Positions 31,974 to 38,852 of a stretch of 39,606 nucleotides of DNA are shown piece by piece. Made by a program: the position numbers and the translations under genes. The notes under the pieces were generated by a model. It did not search any database and was not told the DNA's origin. It saw only the letters and a program-made list of their open reading frames with translations. The first letter of the stretch is position 1. Each line of letters starts with the position of its first letter. Source of the stretch: Elusimicrobiota bacterium (GTDB lineage Bacteria > Elusimicrobiota > Elusimicrobia > UBA1565); NCBI GenBank assembly GCA_016218495.1, contig JACRDU010000068.1:1-39606 (forward strand), in the 5' to 3' direction.

Positions 31974-32356
31974 GGGAGGGGGACGTGCTCCGCGACGGCG
32001 GCCGCCAACTCGGTGAGCTTGATCGGCTTGCGCAGGATGCGCAGCCCCGGGCGGAACTCGACGAGCCGGGCCTGGCGGTCCTCGGCCTGCCCGGTCACGA
32101 AGATGATCGGGATGTCGCGGGTCTTCTCGGAAGCGCGCAGCAGGGCCTCGGCCGTGCCGCCGCTCAGGCCCGGCATGTCCAGGTCCGAGATGATGAGGTC
32201 GGGCGGCTCGACGGTGGCCTGGTGGTAGAGGGCCGCCCCGTCGGAGACGACGCTGACCCGGAAGCCCAGCTCGGACAGCGCGTCCTGCAGGAAGGAGCGG
32301 CATTCGGCGTCGTCGTCGGCGACGAGGACGCGGGGCGCGGGCGTGCCGGGCGTCAT
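31970..32356 (-). CDS. Single receiver-domain response regulator inside the acyl-CoA gene chain
   Basis: From the ATG at 32356 (overlapping the acetyltransferase stop, ATGA) the product has 128 residues, almost all receiver domain. Asp14-Asp16 (VADDDAE), phospho-acceptor Asp58 ([14 protein letters not shown]), Thr88 (IIFVTGQ) and Lys110 (LRKPIK) are all present, so it should be phosphorylatable. There is no output domain. Its sequence is closer to the receiver of 28829-29617 (IISDIEMPG; VIFVTG) than to the CheY-like protein at 27737, suggesting recent duplication among local regulators. Its place between an acetyltransferase and a hydroxyacyl-CoA dehydrogenase, with overlaps on both sides, implies co-production with metabolic enzymes. 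Confidence 0.88.
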   Translation of the reverse strand: MTPGTPAPRVLVADDDAECRSFLQDALSELGFRVSVVSDGAALYHQATVEPPDLIISDLDMPGLSGGTAEALLRASEKTRDIPIIFVTGQAEDRQARLVEFRPGLRILRKPIKLTELAAAVAEHVPLP

Positions 32357-32931
32357 GACCGCCGGCCCACCGGCTTGTGCGGGACCCAGTCCGAGCGCAG
32401 CATCCCCCAGCACTCCTGGTCGATCCAGCGCCCGTTGAGCCGCTTGTCGGCCCGCAGGCAGCCCTCGTAGCGGAAGCCCAGCTTCTTCAAGACGTGGCGG
32501 AAGGCCCGGTTGGCCGGGTCGAGGCGCGCCGACAGGCGGCGCAGCTCCATGCGCCGGAACGCATGGTCGACCATGAGACGGCCCGCCTCGGTGGCGTAGC
32601 CGCGGTCGGTCCGCCCCGAGCGGATCCAGAAGGCGGTCCGCGCATGCCCGCGCTCGGCCGGGAGCAGCTCATCGAAGGCGCCCACGCCGGCCAGCGCCCC
32701 GCCCTTGGCCTCGAAGAGCCCCCAGGTGAGCGCGCTCCCCGACGCCGCGGCCGCCTGCGACGCCGCGATGAAGGCGGCCTCGCCCTCCAGGGTCGGCTCC
32801 GCGGCGGCCCAGGAGAGGCGTCGGCGCAGGGCCTCCTGGGAGCCGGTGACGGCCTCGAGCAGGGCCCCGGCGTCGTCGGCGGCCAGCGGGCGCAGGGTCA
32901 GCCGTCGCCCTTCGATGGTCGGCTCAGCCAT
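32353..32931 (-). CDS. GNAT N-acetyltransferase, RimJ/RimL type
   Basis: The 192 residues follow the RimJ/RimL GNAT family throughout: EGRRLTLRPLAADDAGALLE at the N-terminus, a central AFWIRSGRTDRGYATEAGRL that contains the acetyl-CoA pyrophosphate loop (R/Q-x-x-G-x-A type, here DRGYAT), RRLSARLDPANRAFRHVLKK with the conserved Asn, and LGFRYEGCLRADKRLNGRW. It should transfer an acetyl group from acetyl-CoA to an amine, often a protein N-terminus or an amino sugar; the substrate is not evident. The start codon overlaps the thioesterase's 3' end by 8 nt and its stop overlaps the receiver gene start. Given the glycosyltransferase two genes upstream, an amino-sugar substrate is possible. Confidence 0.88.
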   Translation of the reverse strand: MAEPTIEGRRLTLRPLAADDAGALLEAVTGSQEALRRRLSWAAAEPTLEGEAAFIAASQAAAASGSALTWGLFEAKGGALAGVGAFDELLPAERGHARTAFWIRSGRTDRGYATEAGRLMVDHAFRRMELRRLSARLDPANRAFRHVLKKLGFRYEGCLRADKRLNGRWIDQECWGMLRSDWVPHKPVGRRS

Positions 32932-33340
32932 GGCCGTGCCTGCCTCCGGCGCGGGACTCGCGGATGAGGCGGGCGAAGCGGCCCCGCGCCATCACCACCT
33001 GCACGTGCGAGCCCTCCCCGATCTTGCGGCTCCTGTGATAAGCCTCCAGGCGGGTCCAGACGCGGTTGCCGCTGGTGCGCGCCAGCGTGGCCGTCACCCG
33101 CACGCGCGCGCGCACCCCGGCCGGGGCCAGGTGCTTGACGAGCACGGCCCCGCCGACCGCCTCCTCGTCGGGCTCGAGGTAGGGGGCCAAGAGCGCGCGG
33201 GAGACCGTCTCCATGTGGTAGACCATCGCCCAGGTGGAATAGAGCGGGTGCTTGACGAGCCCCTCGAGGTGAGGCTTCATCCAGGACTCGACGACGAAGG
33301 TGAGCTCGATGCGCGCGCCCCGCCTGAGGCCGATCCTCAA
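32924..33340 (-). CDS. Hotdog-fold thioesterase of the fluoroacetyl-CoA thioesterase (FlK)-like family
   Basis: From a TTG at 33340 the product has 138 residues, the usual size of a single hotdog domain. Three residues occupy the spacing of the FlK catalytic triad: Thr36 in LYSTWAMV, Glu44 in HMETVSRAL and His70 in VKHLAPAG (8 and 26 residues apart, the same as Thr42, Glu50 and His76 in FlK). VRVTATL, RLEAYHRSRKIGEGSHVQVV and a final RF complete the pattern. It probably hydrolyses a small acyl-CoA; fluoroacetyl-CoA itself is unlikely to be the natural substrate. The TTG overlaps the glycosyltransferase stop as TTGA, as at the dehydrogenase gene, which is why this start was chosen over the internal ATG at the MKPH residues. 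Confidence 0.75.
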   Translation of the reverse strand: MRIGLRRGARIELTFVVESWMKPHLEGLVKHPLYSTWAMVYHMETVSRALLAPYLEPDEEAVGGAVLVKHLAPAGVRARVRVTATLARTSGNRVWTRLEAYHRSRKIGEGSHVQVVMARGRFARLIRESRAGGRHGHG

Positions 33341-34680
33341 GGCCGCCTCCCGCCGAGGGTGGCCAGGGAGGCCTCGAGCAGGCGCTCGGCGGAGGCCCCG
33401 AAGTCCCTCCCGCGCGCGGCGACGCGCGCCTTCTCGCCCATGCGCCGCAGGCCCTCGGGGTCGCCCAAGAGCTCGCCGAGCGCCTCGTGCATCCGCCGCA
33501 CGCGCGCGCCGGAGTCCCCGTACGGCACGGTCCGCCCGTACTCCGGCGCCAGCGTCTCGGCCACCCCGTAATGGTCGGAGGCCAGGACGGGCAGGCCCGC
33601 CTGCAGGCCCTCGACCACGGTGAGGCCGTAGCTCTCGTGCAGCGACGGCGAGACGAAGAGGTCGGCCAAGCGGAAATAGGCCTGCTTGGAGGCGTGGTCG
33701 AGGTAGCCGGGGAAGAAGGCCCGGAAGCGGCGCAGCCGGTCGGCGGCCTTGCGCACGCGGCGCCCGTAGGCCTCCCCGCGCATGAAGGCCGTCTCCCCGC
33801 AGACGAAGGCCGCCACGTCGAGGCCCCGCCCGAGCGGGGAGGATTCCAGCCTCTCCAGGGCCTCGATGAGGATATGCAGGCCCTTCTCGGGGGAGATGCG
33901 GCTCATGGTCATGACCACGCGCGTGCCCGGCCGCAGTTGGTAGTGGGCGCGCAGCCGCGCGGCCTCTTCGGCGGCCTTGGCCTCGTCGACCGGCTCGCAC
34001 CAGCCGCCCCACGGGAGGACCAGGGTCCGCGGGCCCAGCGGCGCCCCCTCGCCGCCCTCGTAGCAGCGCCCCACCGTATCGGCCATCTGGCGGGAGGGCA
34101 GCACCATCAGGTCCGAGCAGCGCACCGCGCGGCGCTGCTTGTCGAAGACCAGGCGCAGGACGTCCGGCGTGCCGCGCTCGAGGCCCCAGCGGGCCAGGCG
34201 GGCGTAGGCGCGCGTCCAGAGCTCGGGCTTGAACACCCCCCCCAGGTAGATGCGGTTGAAGAACTCGACCACGTCCACGTGCCAGATGGTGACGACCTTG
34301 TAGCCGGCCGCTGCCAGGCGCTCCAGGTCCGGGCTCTCGGAGATGTCGTTGGCGACGAGCACGGTCTCCGCGGGGGGGAGCTCGCTGCGGCGCTCGAGGA
34401 CCCAGGCCGTGGTGGCCGCTTCGAACTCCCGGCAGAAGCGGGCGTAGCCCAGCTCGGAGAGCCGGGTCAGGCCGGGTTCGCCGCCCGGGTCGGGCAGCTG
34501 GTGGTACTCGACTCCCGCCGCCGGGCTCTGCGGGCCCGAGCCCAGCAGGACCAGGCGCAGTCCAGCCCTGCCGGTACCCCAGCGGCGGGCCAGCTGGAGC
34601 CCCACCATGGCGCCCCCTCCGAGGGGGGTCTTGTCCATGGGATAACCCAGGTGGCTTCCTATGAAGACGAGGTTTGCCAT
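33337..34680 (-). CDS. GT4-family glycosyltransferase
   Basis: The 447-residue protein has the two-Rossmann-domain (GT-B) layout of GT4 enzymes. The N-terminal domain starts MANLVFIGSHLG with a glycine-rich GGGAMVGLQLA loop. The C-terminal domain carries SRISPEKGLHILIEAL, then LFVSPSLHESYGLTVVEGLQ, where the E-x7-E pair (Glu in ESYG and in VVEG) is the GT4 nucleotide-sugar signature, followed by GLPVLASDHYGVAE. No membrane segment is seen, so it is likely cytosolic or peripheral. It transfers a sugar to an unknown acceptor, possibly a lipid or surface polymer. It heads the chain of six overlapping genes. A TATCAT element lies 9 nt before the ATG. Confidence 0.9.
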   Translation of the reverse strand: MANLVFIGSHLGYPMDKTPLGGGAMVGLQLARRWGTGRAGLRLVLLGSGPQSPAAGVEYHQLPDPGGEPGLTRLSELGYARFCREFEAATTAWVLERRSELPPAETVLVANDISESPDLERLAAAGYKVVTIWHVDVVEFFNRIYLGGVFKPELWTRAYARLARWGLERGTPDVLRLVFDKQRRAVRCSDLMVLPSRQMADTVGRCYEGGEGAPLGPRTLVLPWGGWCEPVDEAKAAEEAARLRAHYQLRPGTRVVMTMSRISPEKGLHILIEALERLESSPLGRGLDVAAFVCGETAFMRGEAYGRRVRKAADRLRRFRAFFPGYLDHASKQAYFRLADLFVSPSLHESYGLTVVEGLQAGLPVLASDHYGVAETLAPEYGRTVPYGDSGARVRRMHEALGELLGDPEGLRRMGEKARVAARGRDFGASAERLLEASLATLGGRRP

Positions 34681-34689
34681 CCGCCCCCC

Positions 34690-34695
34690 ATGATA
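34690..34695 (-). promoter_or_regulatory. -10-like element TATCAT upstream of the glycosyltransferase gene
   Basis: TATCAT lies 9 nt before the ATG at 34680, with a G-rich stretch between that could pair with 16S rRNA. It sits in an AT-rich patch of the 141-nt divergent region shared with the CPBP-HtrA gene. No clear -35 was found. Confidence 0.35.
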
Positions 34696-34808
34696 ACTAA
34701 ATACGGCCCCGCTGGGTTTCTCATTGGGACCTTCGGGCCCGGCCCGGGGGGGCCAAAGACCAGCGGGCCGCGCCCCCCAAGGCCCAGGGCCTTTTGCTCA
34801 GGCCATGT

Positions 34809-34814
34809 TACCCT
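34809..34814 (+). promoter_or_regulatory. -10 element TACCCT of the CPBP-HtrA fusion gene, leaderless type
   Basis: TACCCT lies 7 nt before the ATG at 34822. The intervening bases are pyrimidine-rich and contain no Shine-Dalgarno, which fits a leaderless mRNA. The -35 position is unconvincing. The same hexamer precedes the kinase-FliF-FliG gene. Confidence 0.4.
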
Positions 34815-34821
34815 CCTCCCT

Positions 34822-37440
34822 ATGAGGAAGACACTCGCTCTGACGCTGTGCGCGGCCCTGGCCGCGGGAACGCTCCCGGCCCCCGCCGCGGCCCAGTTGG
34901 CCGTCAGCGGCGCGCGCACCGCGGGGACCGCCGTCGCCCCCGTCGTCGTGCCCATGGCCCCCTTGGGCGGGGCGAACCTAATCTCCCCCACGGCGTCCTT
35001 GACCTCCCTGGCGCCGACCCTTCCGACGACACCGCTCCCCGTGCTGAGCGCGCCTTCCGCCGCCGCCCAGGCCTCCGCCTCCGTCCCCACCCAGGCCGTC
35101 CCGTCCGCCCAGGCCGTCCTTCCCGCCCGTTCCGCCGCTTCGGCCGCGCCGGCCCAAGCCGCCCGGGCCGCGTCCGTGCAGGCCCCCGGGACTCCCGCCG
35201 CCGCGGTCGCACAGACTTTGAAGGCCGTCCGGGAATCCGGGACCGACAGCGAAGCCGCCCCGCTCGCCGGCATGTCCCCCGCCGCCGCCGCGCAGGTCTC
35301 CGGCCGCCTCTTCGACAACGGCGCGCTGCGCTCCGACAACGGCGTCAGGGCCCCGGCCGTCGTCACCCGCCCGCTCTCCGCCGGGATGCGCCTGGCCAAG
35401 CGCGCCCTGGCCGTGTCCCCCCTCGGACGTCTCCTGCCCGCGCAGACCGCCCAGGACTGGGGCCGGGCGCCCCCGGCCCCTCGGACGGCCTTCTCCTCCG
35501 ACGAGTTCGGCGGCCCCCAGCCGCTCAAGCCCGCCGCCTCCGAAGGCGGCCGCCTGCGCCGCGCCGCCGCCTGGCTCGGCCGGGACCTGGCCTACGGCGC
35601 CAAGTGGGCGCTGACCCTCTTCGGGCTTTCCGGGCTGCTCCAGATCACCGTGAAGCCGCTGGCCGCCATGGTGCCCTGGGTCGAATCCATCCCCCACGGG
35701 CTGATGGGCGCCTTCGGACGCTTCGAGTTGCTGGCCGGCTTCGGCCCATATGAGATCGCCCAGGGCGTGGCCGAAGCCCCGCTGACCTTCCTCGGCCTGG
35801 CCGTCCCCGGCGCCGTCCTCATGGAGGAGCTGACCTACCGCCTGGCCTCCTTCGGCCTGAGCTTCCTCTTGCTGAGCGCCGTCCGGCCCGCCGCCCAGGG
35901 CCTGGCCGCCTTCCTCGACAAGGTCCCCGACCTCTTCGGGGTGCGCTCGGCGGCCCAGTGGGCCCTGCGCAAGGCCGCCGCGGTCTCCGGGCTCGCCTTC
36001 CCGCTGGCTGCGTCCTACTCGGCCTACGCCTTCGCGGCCGCCCACTTCGCCGCCTGGGGCGTGGCTCCCTTCACCCTGGCGCTGCACCTGTCGCTGGGCC
36101 TGGCGCTGGCCTGGACGGCGTACCGCAGCCGCGGGCTGGTCGCGCCTTTCACGGCGCACCTGGGCTACAACCTCCTCTCCATCGCCGTCGGCGTGGCCGC
36201 CCCGCTGCTGATGCTGCCCCAGGCCGCGGCCCTGACCGCCGTGCTGGCCGGGGTCTTCGCGGCCTCCTTCGCCTACTACCAGTGGCGCTCGTGGAAGAAA
36301 GACAAGGCGGCCGCCCTCGACGCCGCGCTGGGGCGCACCGCCCCGGCCCCGGCCTCCCTGTGGGCGCGCGCCCGGCGCATCGCCACGGCCGCCCTGGTGC
36401 CGGTCGTCCTCGCGGCGGGCTTCGGCTCGGCCTTGAACCGCGCGCCGGCCCCCGTCCCGTCGCTGCCGGCTGCCGCCGCACCCGCCGCTGCCGCTCCGGC
36501 GGCTCCCGCCCCCGCCAAGGCCGCCGTCCGGCCGACCCTCTCCACCGAGGACCTGGTCAAGGCGGTCAAGCCCGCCACCGTGATGGTCCTGGTCGGCAAC
36601 GGCCTGGGCTCGGGCTTCATCATCTCCCCCGACGGCCTGCTCGTCACCAACGCCCATGTGGTCGCCGGCGGCGGCAAGGAAGACCCCCTCGCCACGGACT
36701 ACGCCCGCGTGGTGAAGATCCGCTTCGCCAACGGCATGGAGGTCCCCGCCCGCGTGGTCGGCTACCACCCGACCAAGGACCTGGCCCTCATCCAGCTGCC
36801 GCCCAACCCCTTCGGCTGGCCCACCGTCCCCATCGGCGACTCCTCGGCGCTGGCGGAAGGCGAGGCCATCGTAGCGGCCGGGCACCCGCGCGGCCTGCCC
36901 TTCACCGTGACCCGCGGCATCGTCAGCGGCGTCGAGTTCCGCTCCAACGGCTGGGTGAAGTACATCCAGCACGACGCCTCGGTCAACCCGGGCAACTCCG
37001 GCGGCCCGCTCTTCAACATGCGCGGCGAGGTGGTCGGGGTCAACTCGATGATCATGACCATGTCCGGCGGCTTCGACGGCATCTCCTACGCCATCACCGC
37101 CGCCGACGTGCAGGCCGCCCTCGACCAGTACGCCAAGGTGGGCAACATCTCGCCGGCGTGGCTGGGCGTCATCCTGCAGCGCGGCGGAGGCTCCTCCGAG
37201 TTCGGCGTCGAGGTCGACGGCGTGCGCCCCGAGTCCCCGGCCGCCAAGGCCGGGCTCAAGGGCGGCGACCTCCTCATCGGCATCGACGGGCGCTCGGTGG
37301 CCGGCGACCCGGAGATTGCCCTGAAGGCGCTGGCCGTCACCCTGCGCCACAAGATGCCGGGCGACGCCATGCAGCTGCAGGTCTACCGCAACGGCGGGGT
37401 CGTGACGATGACGGTCACCCTCGCCCCTCCCGCGCCCTGA
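34822..37440 (+). CDS. CPBP intramembrane protease fused to an HtrA-type serine protease with PDZ
   Basis: The 872-residue protein starts with a signal peptide (1-24). Residues 25-240 are an Ala/Pro-rich leader with an LFDN box at 163-166. Residues about 255-540 are a multi-pass CPBP (Abi, PF02517-type) domain with all three motifs: Glu335-Glu336...Arg340 (EExxxR), Phe404...His408 (FxxxH) and His446...Asn450 (HxxxN). A last helix (about 520-537) leads into an Ala/Pro linker, then a trypsin-like HtrA/DegP domain (572-770) with His612 (TNAHVV), Asp653 (DLALIQ) and Ser726 (GNSGGP), and a C-terminal PDZ domain (776-868). Both active sites look intact. The first presumably cuts within the membrane and the second in the periplasm. 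The ATG at 34822 is chosen because it gives the signal peptide and follows the TACCCT element; the frame is open further upstream. Confidence 0.88.
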   Translation: MRKTLALTLCAALAAGTLPAPAAAQLAVSGARTAGTAVAPVVVPMAPLGGANLISPTASLTSLAPTLPTTPLPVLSAPSAAAQASASVPTQAVPSAQAVLPARSAASAAPAQAARAASVQAPGTPAAAVAQTLKAVRESGTDSEAAPLAGMSPAAAAQVSGRLFDNGALRSDNGVRAPAVVTRPLSAGMRLAKRALAVSPLGRLLPAQTAQDWGRAPPAPRTAFSSDEFGGPQPLKPAASEGGRLRRAAAWLGRDLAYGAKWALTLFGLSGLLQITVKPLAAMVPWVESIPHGLMGAFGRFELLAGFGPYEIAQGVAEAPLTFLGLAVPGAVLMEELTYRLASFGLSFLLLSAVRPAAQGLAAFLDKVPDLFGVRSAAQWALRKAAAVSGLAFPLAASYSAYAFAAAHFAAWGVAPFTLALHLSLGLALAWTAYRSRGLVAPFTAHLGYNLLSIAVGVAAPLLMLPQAAALTAVLAGVFAASFAYYQWRSWKKDKAAALDAALGRTAPAPASLWARARRIATAALVPVVLAAGFGSALNRAPAPVPSLPAAAAPAAAAPAAPAPAKAAVRPTLSTEDLVKAVKPATVMVLVGNGLGSGFIISPDGLLVTNAHVVAGGGKEDPLATDYARVVKIRFANGMEVPARVVGYHPTKDLALIQLPPNPFGWPTVPIGDSSALAEGEAIVAAGHPRGLPFTVTRGIVSGVEFRSNGWVKYIQHDASVNPGNSGGPLFNMRGEVVGVNSMIMTMSGGFDGISYAITAADVQAALDQYAKVGNISPAWLGVILQRGGGSSEFGVEVDGVRPESPAAKAGLKGGDLLIGIDGRSVAGDPEIALKALAVTLRHKMPGDAMQLQVYRNGGVVTMTVTLAPPAP

Positions 37441-37469
37441 GCACGAGACAGCCTCGCAGCTGATTTGCC

Positions 37470-37498
37470 TATAATGGGGCCGTCCACTCCTTCGGAGG
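37470..37498 (+). promoter_or_regulatory. Consensus TATAAT box and GGAGG ribosome-binding site for the second thiolase
   Basis: A perfect TATAAT occupies 37470-37475 with a weak -35. The GGAGG at 37494-37498 is 4 nt before the ATG at 37503. This is the most classical start in the window, with a leader of about 20 nt. Confidence 0.6.
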
Positions 37499-37502
37499 CT
37501 CT

Positions 37503-38852
37503 ATGAACGCCCACTCCCAGAAGATCGTCATCTGCGGCGGCCGCCGCACCCCGATCGGCCACATCTCCCGTTCGCTGTCCGGCGTGCGCGCCGACGATTT
37601 GATGGTCGAGGCCGTCAAGAGGACCGTCGAAGACGTCGGGGTCCCCAAGGGAGAGGTGGACGGCCTCATCGCCGGCTGGGTCGGGCAGGACTTCGCCGCG
37701 CCCAACCTGGCCCGGGTCTGCCTGCTGCGCGCGGGACTGCCCGAGCGCGCCCAGGCCGTCACCGTCCAGAACAACTGCGTCTCCTCCATCGAGGCCGTGG
37801 CGATGGCCGCGCGCTTCATCCTGGCCGGCGACGGGGAGCTCTATGTCGCGGGCGGCGTCGAGGTGATGAGCCGCCTGCCCTACACCATCGTCGGCTCCCG
37901 CGCGGCCAAGGAGCTGCGCTCGCTGGCCACGGTCAAGGAGAAGTGGGGCGAACTGCTGGCCTCCCCCGACGTCGCCGTCGTCGACGCGATGGAGATGGGG
38001 CTGACCGACCCCGTGCGCGGCATCAACATGGCCGCCACGGCAGAGGTCTGCGCCCAGATGTACGGCGTCACCCGCGAGGCCCAGGACGACTACGCCTTCC
38101 AGAGCTTCAAGCGCTCCATCGACGGCTGGAACCGCGGCTTCTACAAGGACCACGTGTTCCCCGTGATGAAGGCCGACGGCACGCCCGCGCTCGAGAAGGA
38201 CGAGTACCCGTTCCTGCGCGAGGACCTGGTGGCCAAGCCGGCAAAGTTCGCCAAGGCCCCGGTCCTCTTCGACAACTCGGCCTACTCCATCAAGGACTTC
38301 TACCGCGACAACGCCAAGCACATGGACGGCAAGCAGTGGGCGGAGGGCGCCAAGGGCACGGTGACGCTCTTCAACGCTTGCGGCCGCTCCGACGGCGCCG
38401 CGGCCGTGGTCGTCGCCACCGAGGCGCGCGCCAAGGCCCTCAGCCTCCCCATCCTGGCCGAGCTCAAGGGCTGGGGCTTCTACGGCAACGACCCGGCGCA
38501 CATGGGCGTCTCTCCGGCGCTGGCCGCTCCGGTGGCCCTGAAGGCCGCGGGCGTGCGCTTCGAGGACCTCGACCAGGTCGAGCTGCACGAACCCTTCGCC
38601 GCCACCGTGCTCTCCATCTTCAAGCTCGGCAAGGAGCGCTTCGGCCACGACTGGGAGGCCAAGTTCAAGTCCGGGGCCCTCAACCCCAACGGCGGCTCCA
38701 TCGCCGTGGGCCATCCGCTGGGCGCCACCGGCGCGCGGCTGCTCTTGAACCTGCTCGGCGCCCTCAAGGAGAACCCGCGCGGACGCCTCGGGATGCTGGC
38801 GGCCTGCGCGGGCGGCGGGATGGGCGGGGCGCTCGTCGTCGAGAAGGCCTAG
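37503..38852 (+). CDS. 3-ketoacyl-CoA thiolase, FadI/trifunctional-beta-like
   Basis: The 449-residue protein is a complete thiolase. The nucleophile is Cys92 in VQNNCVSSIEAV; AGGVEVMSRLP follows. His362 lies in ELHEPFAATVL, where most thiolases read NEAFA; the HE.FA form is typical of FadI and mitochondrial trifunctional beta chains. The catalytic His404 is in GHPLGATG and the second Cys435 in ACAGGGMGG. It is slightly longer than bacterial FadI. The likely reaction is thiolytic cleavage of 3-oxoacyl-CoA in beta-oxidation. It is not in the same operon as the first thiolase: it lies on the other strand, behind its own promoter, 62 nt after the protease fusion. Its stop overlaps the convergent gene's stop by 4 bases. 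Confidence 0.92.
   Translation: MNAHSQKIVICGGRRTPIGHISRSLSGVRADDLMVEAVKRTVEDVGVPKGEVDGLIAGWVGQDFAAPNLARVCLLRAGLPERAQAVTVQNNCVSSIEAVAMAARFILAGDGELYVAGGVEVMSRLPYTIVGSRAAKELRSLATVKEKWGELLASPDVAVVDAMEMGLTDPVRGINMAATAEVCAQMYGVTREAQDDYAFQSFKRSIDGWNRGFYKDHVFPVMKADGTPALEKDEYPFLREDLVAKPAKFAKAPVLFDNSAYSIKDFYRDNAKHMDGKQWAEGAKGTVTLFNACGRSDGAAAVVVATEARAKALSLPILAELKGWGFYGNDPAHMGVSPALAAPVALKAAGVRFEDLDQVELHEPFAATVLSIFKLGKERFGHDWEAKFKSGALNPNGGSIAVGHPLGATGARLLLNLLGALKENPRGRLGMLAACAGGGMGGALVVEKA

Noticed and set aside
33487-34821. An N-terminal extension of the CPBP-HtrA gene upstream of 34822
   Set aside because: The frame is open for 445 more codons, but that part is antisense to the glycosyltransferase, is Arg/Gly/His-rich, and would hide the signal peptide that starts at 34822.
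34681-34821. A structured RNA or operator in the G/C-run-rich divergent region
   Set aside because: Runs of G and C can pair in many ways, but no single stable hairpin or symmetrical operator stood out beyond the two -10-like boxes.
34978-37350. A 790-codon minus-strand frame opposite the CPBP-HtrA gene
   Set aside because: It is a Gly/Arg-rich shadow; the plus-strand frame carries intact catalytic motifs.
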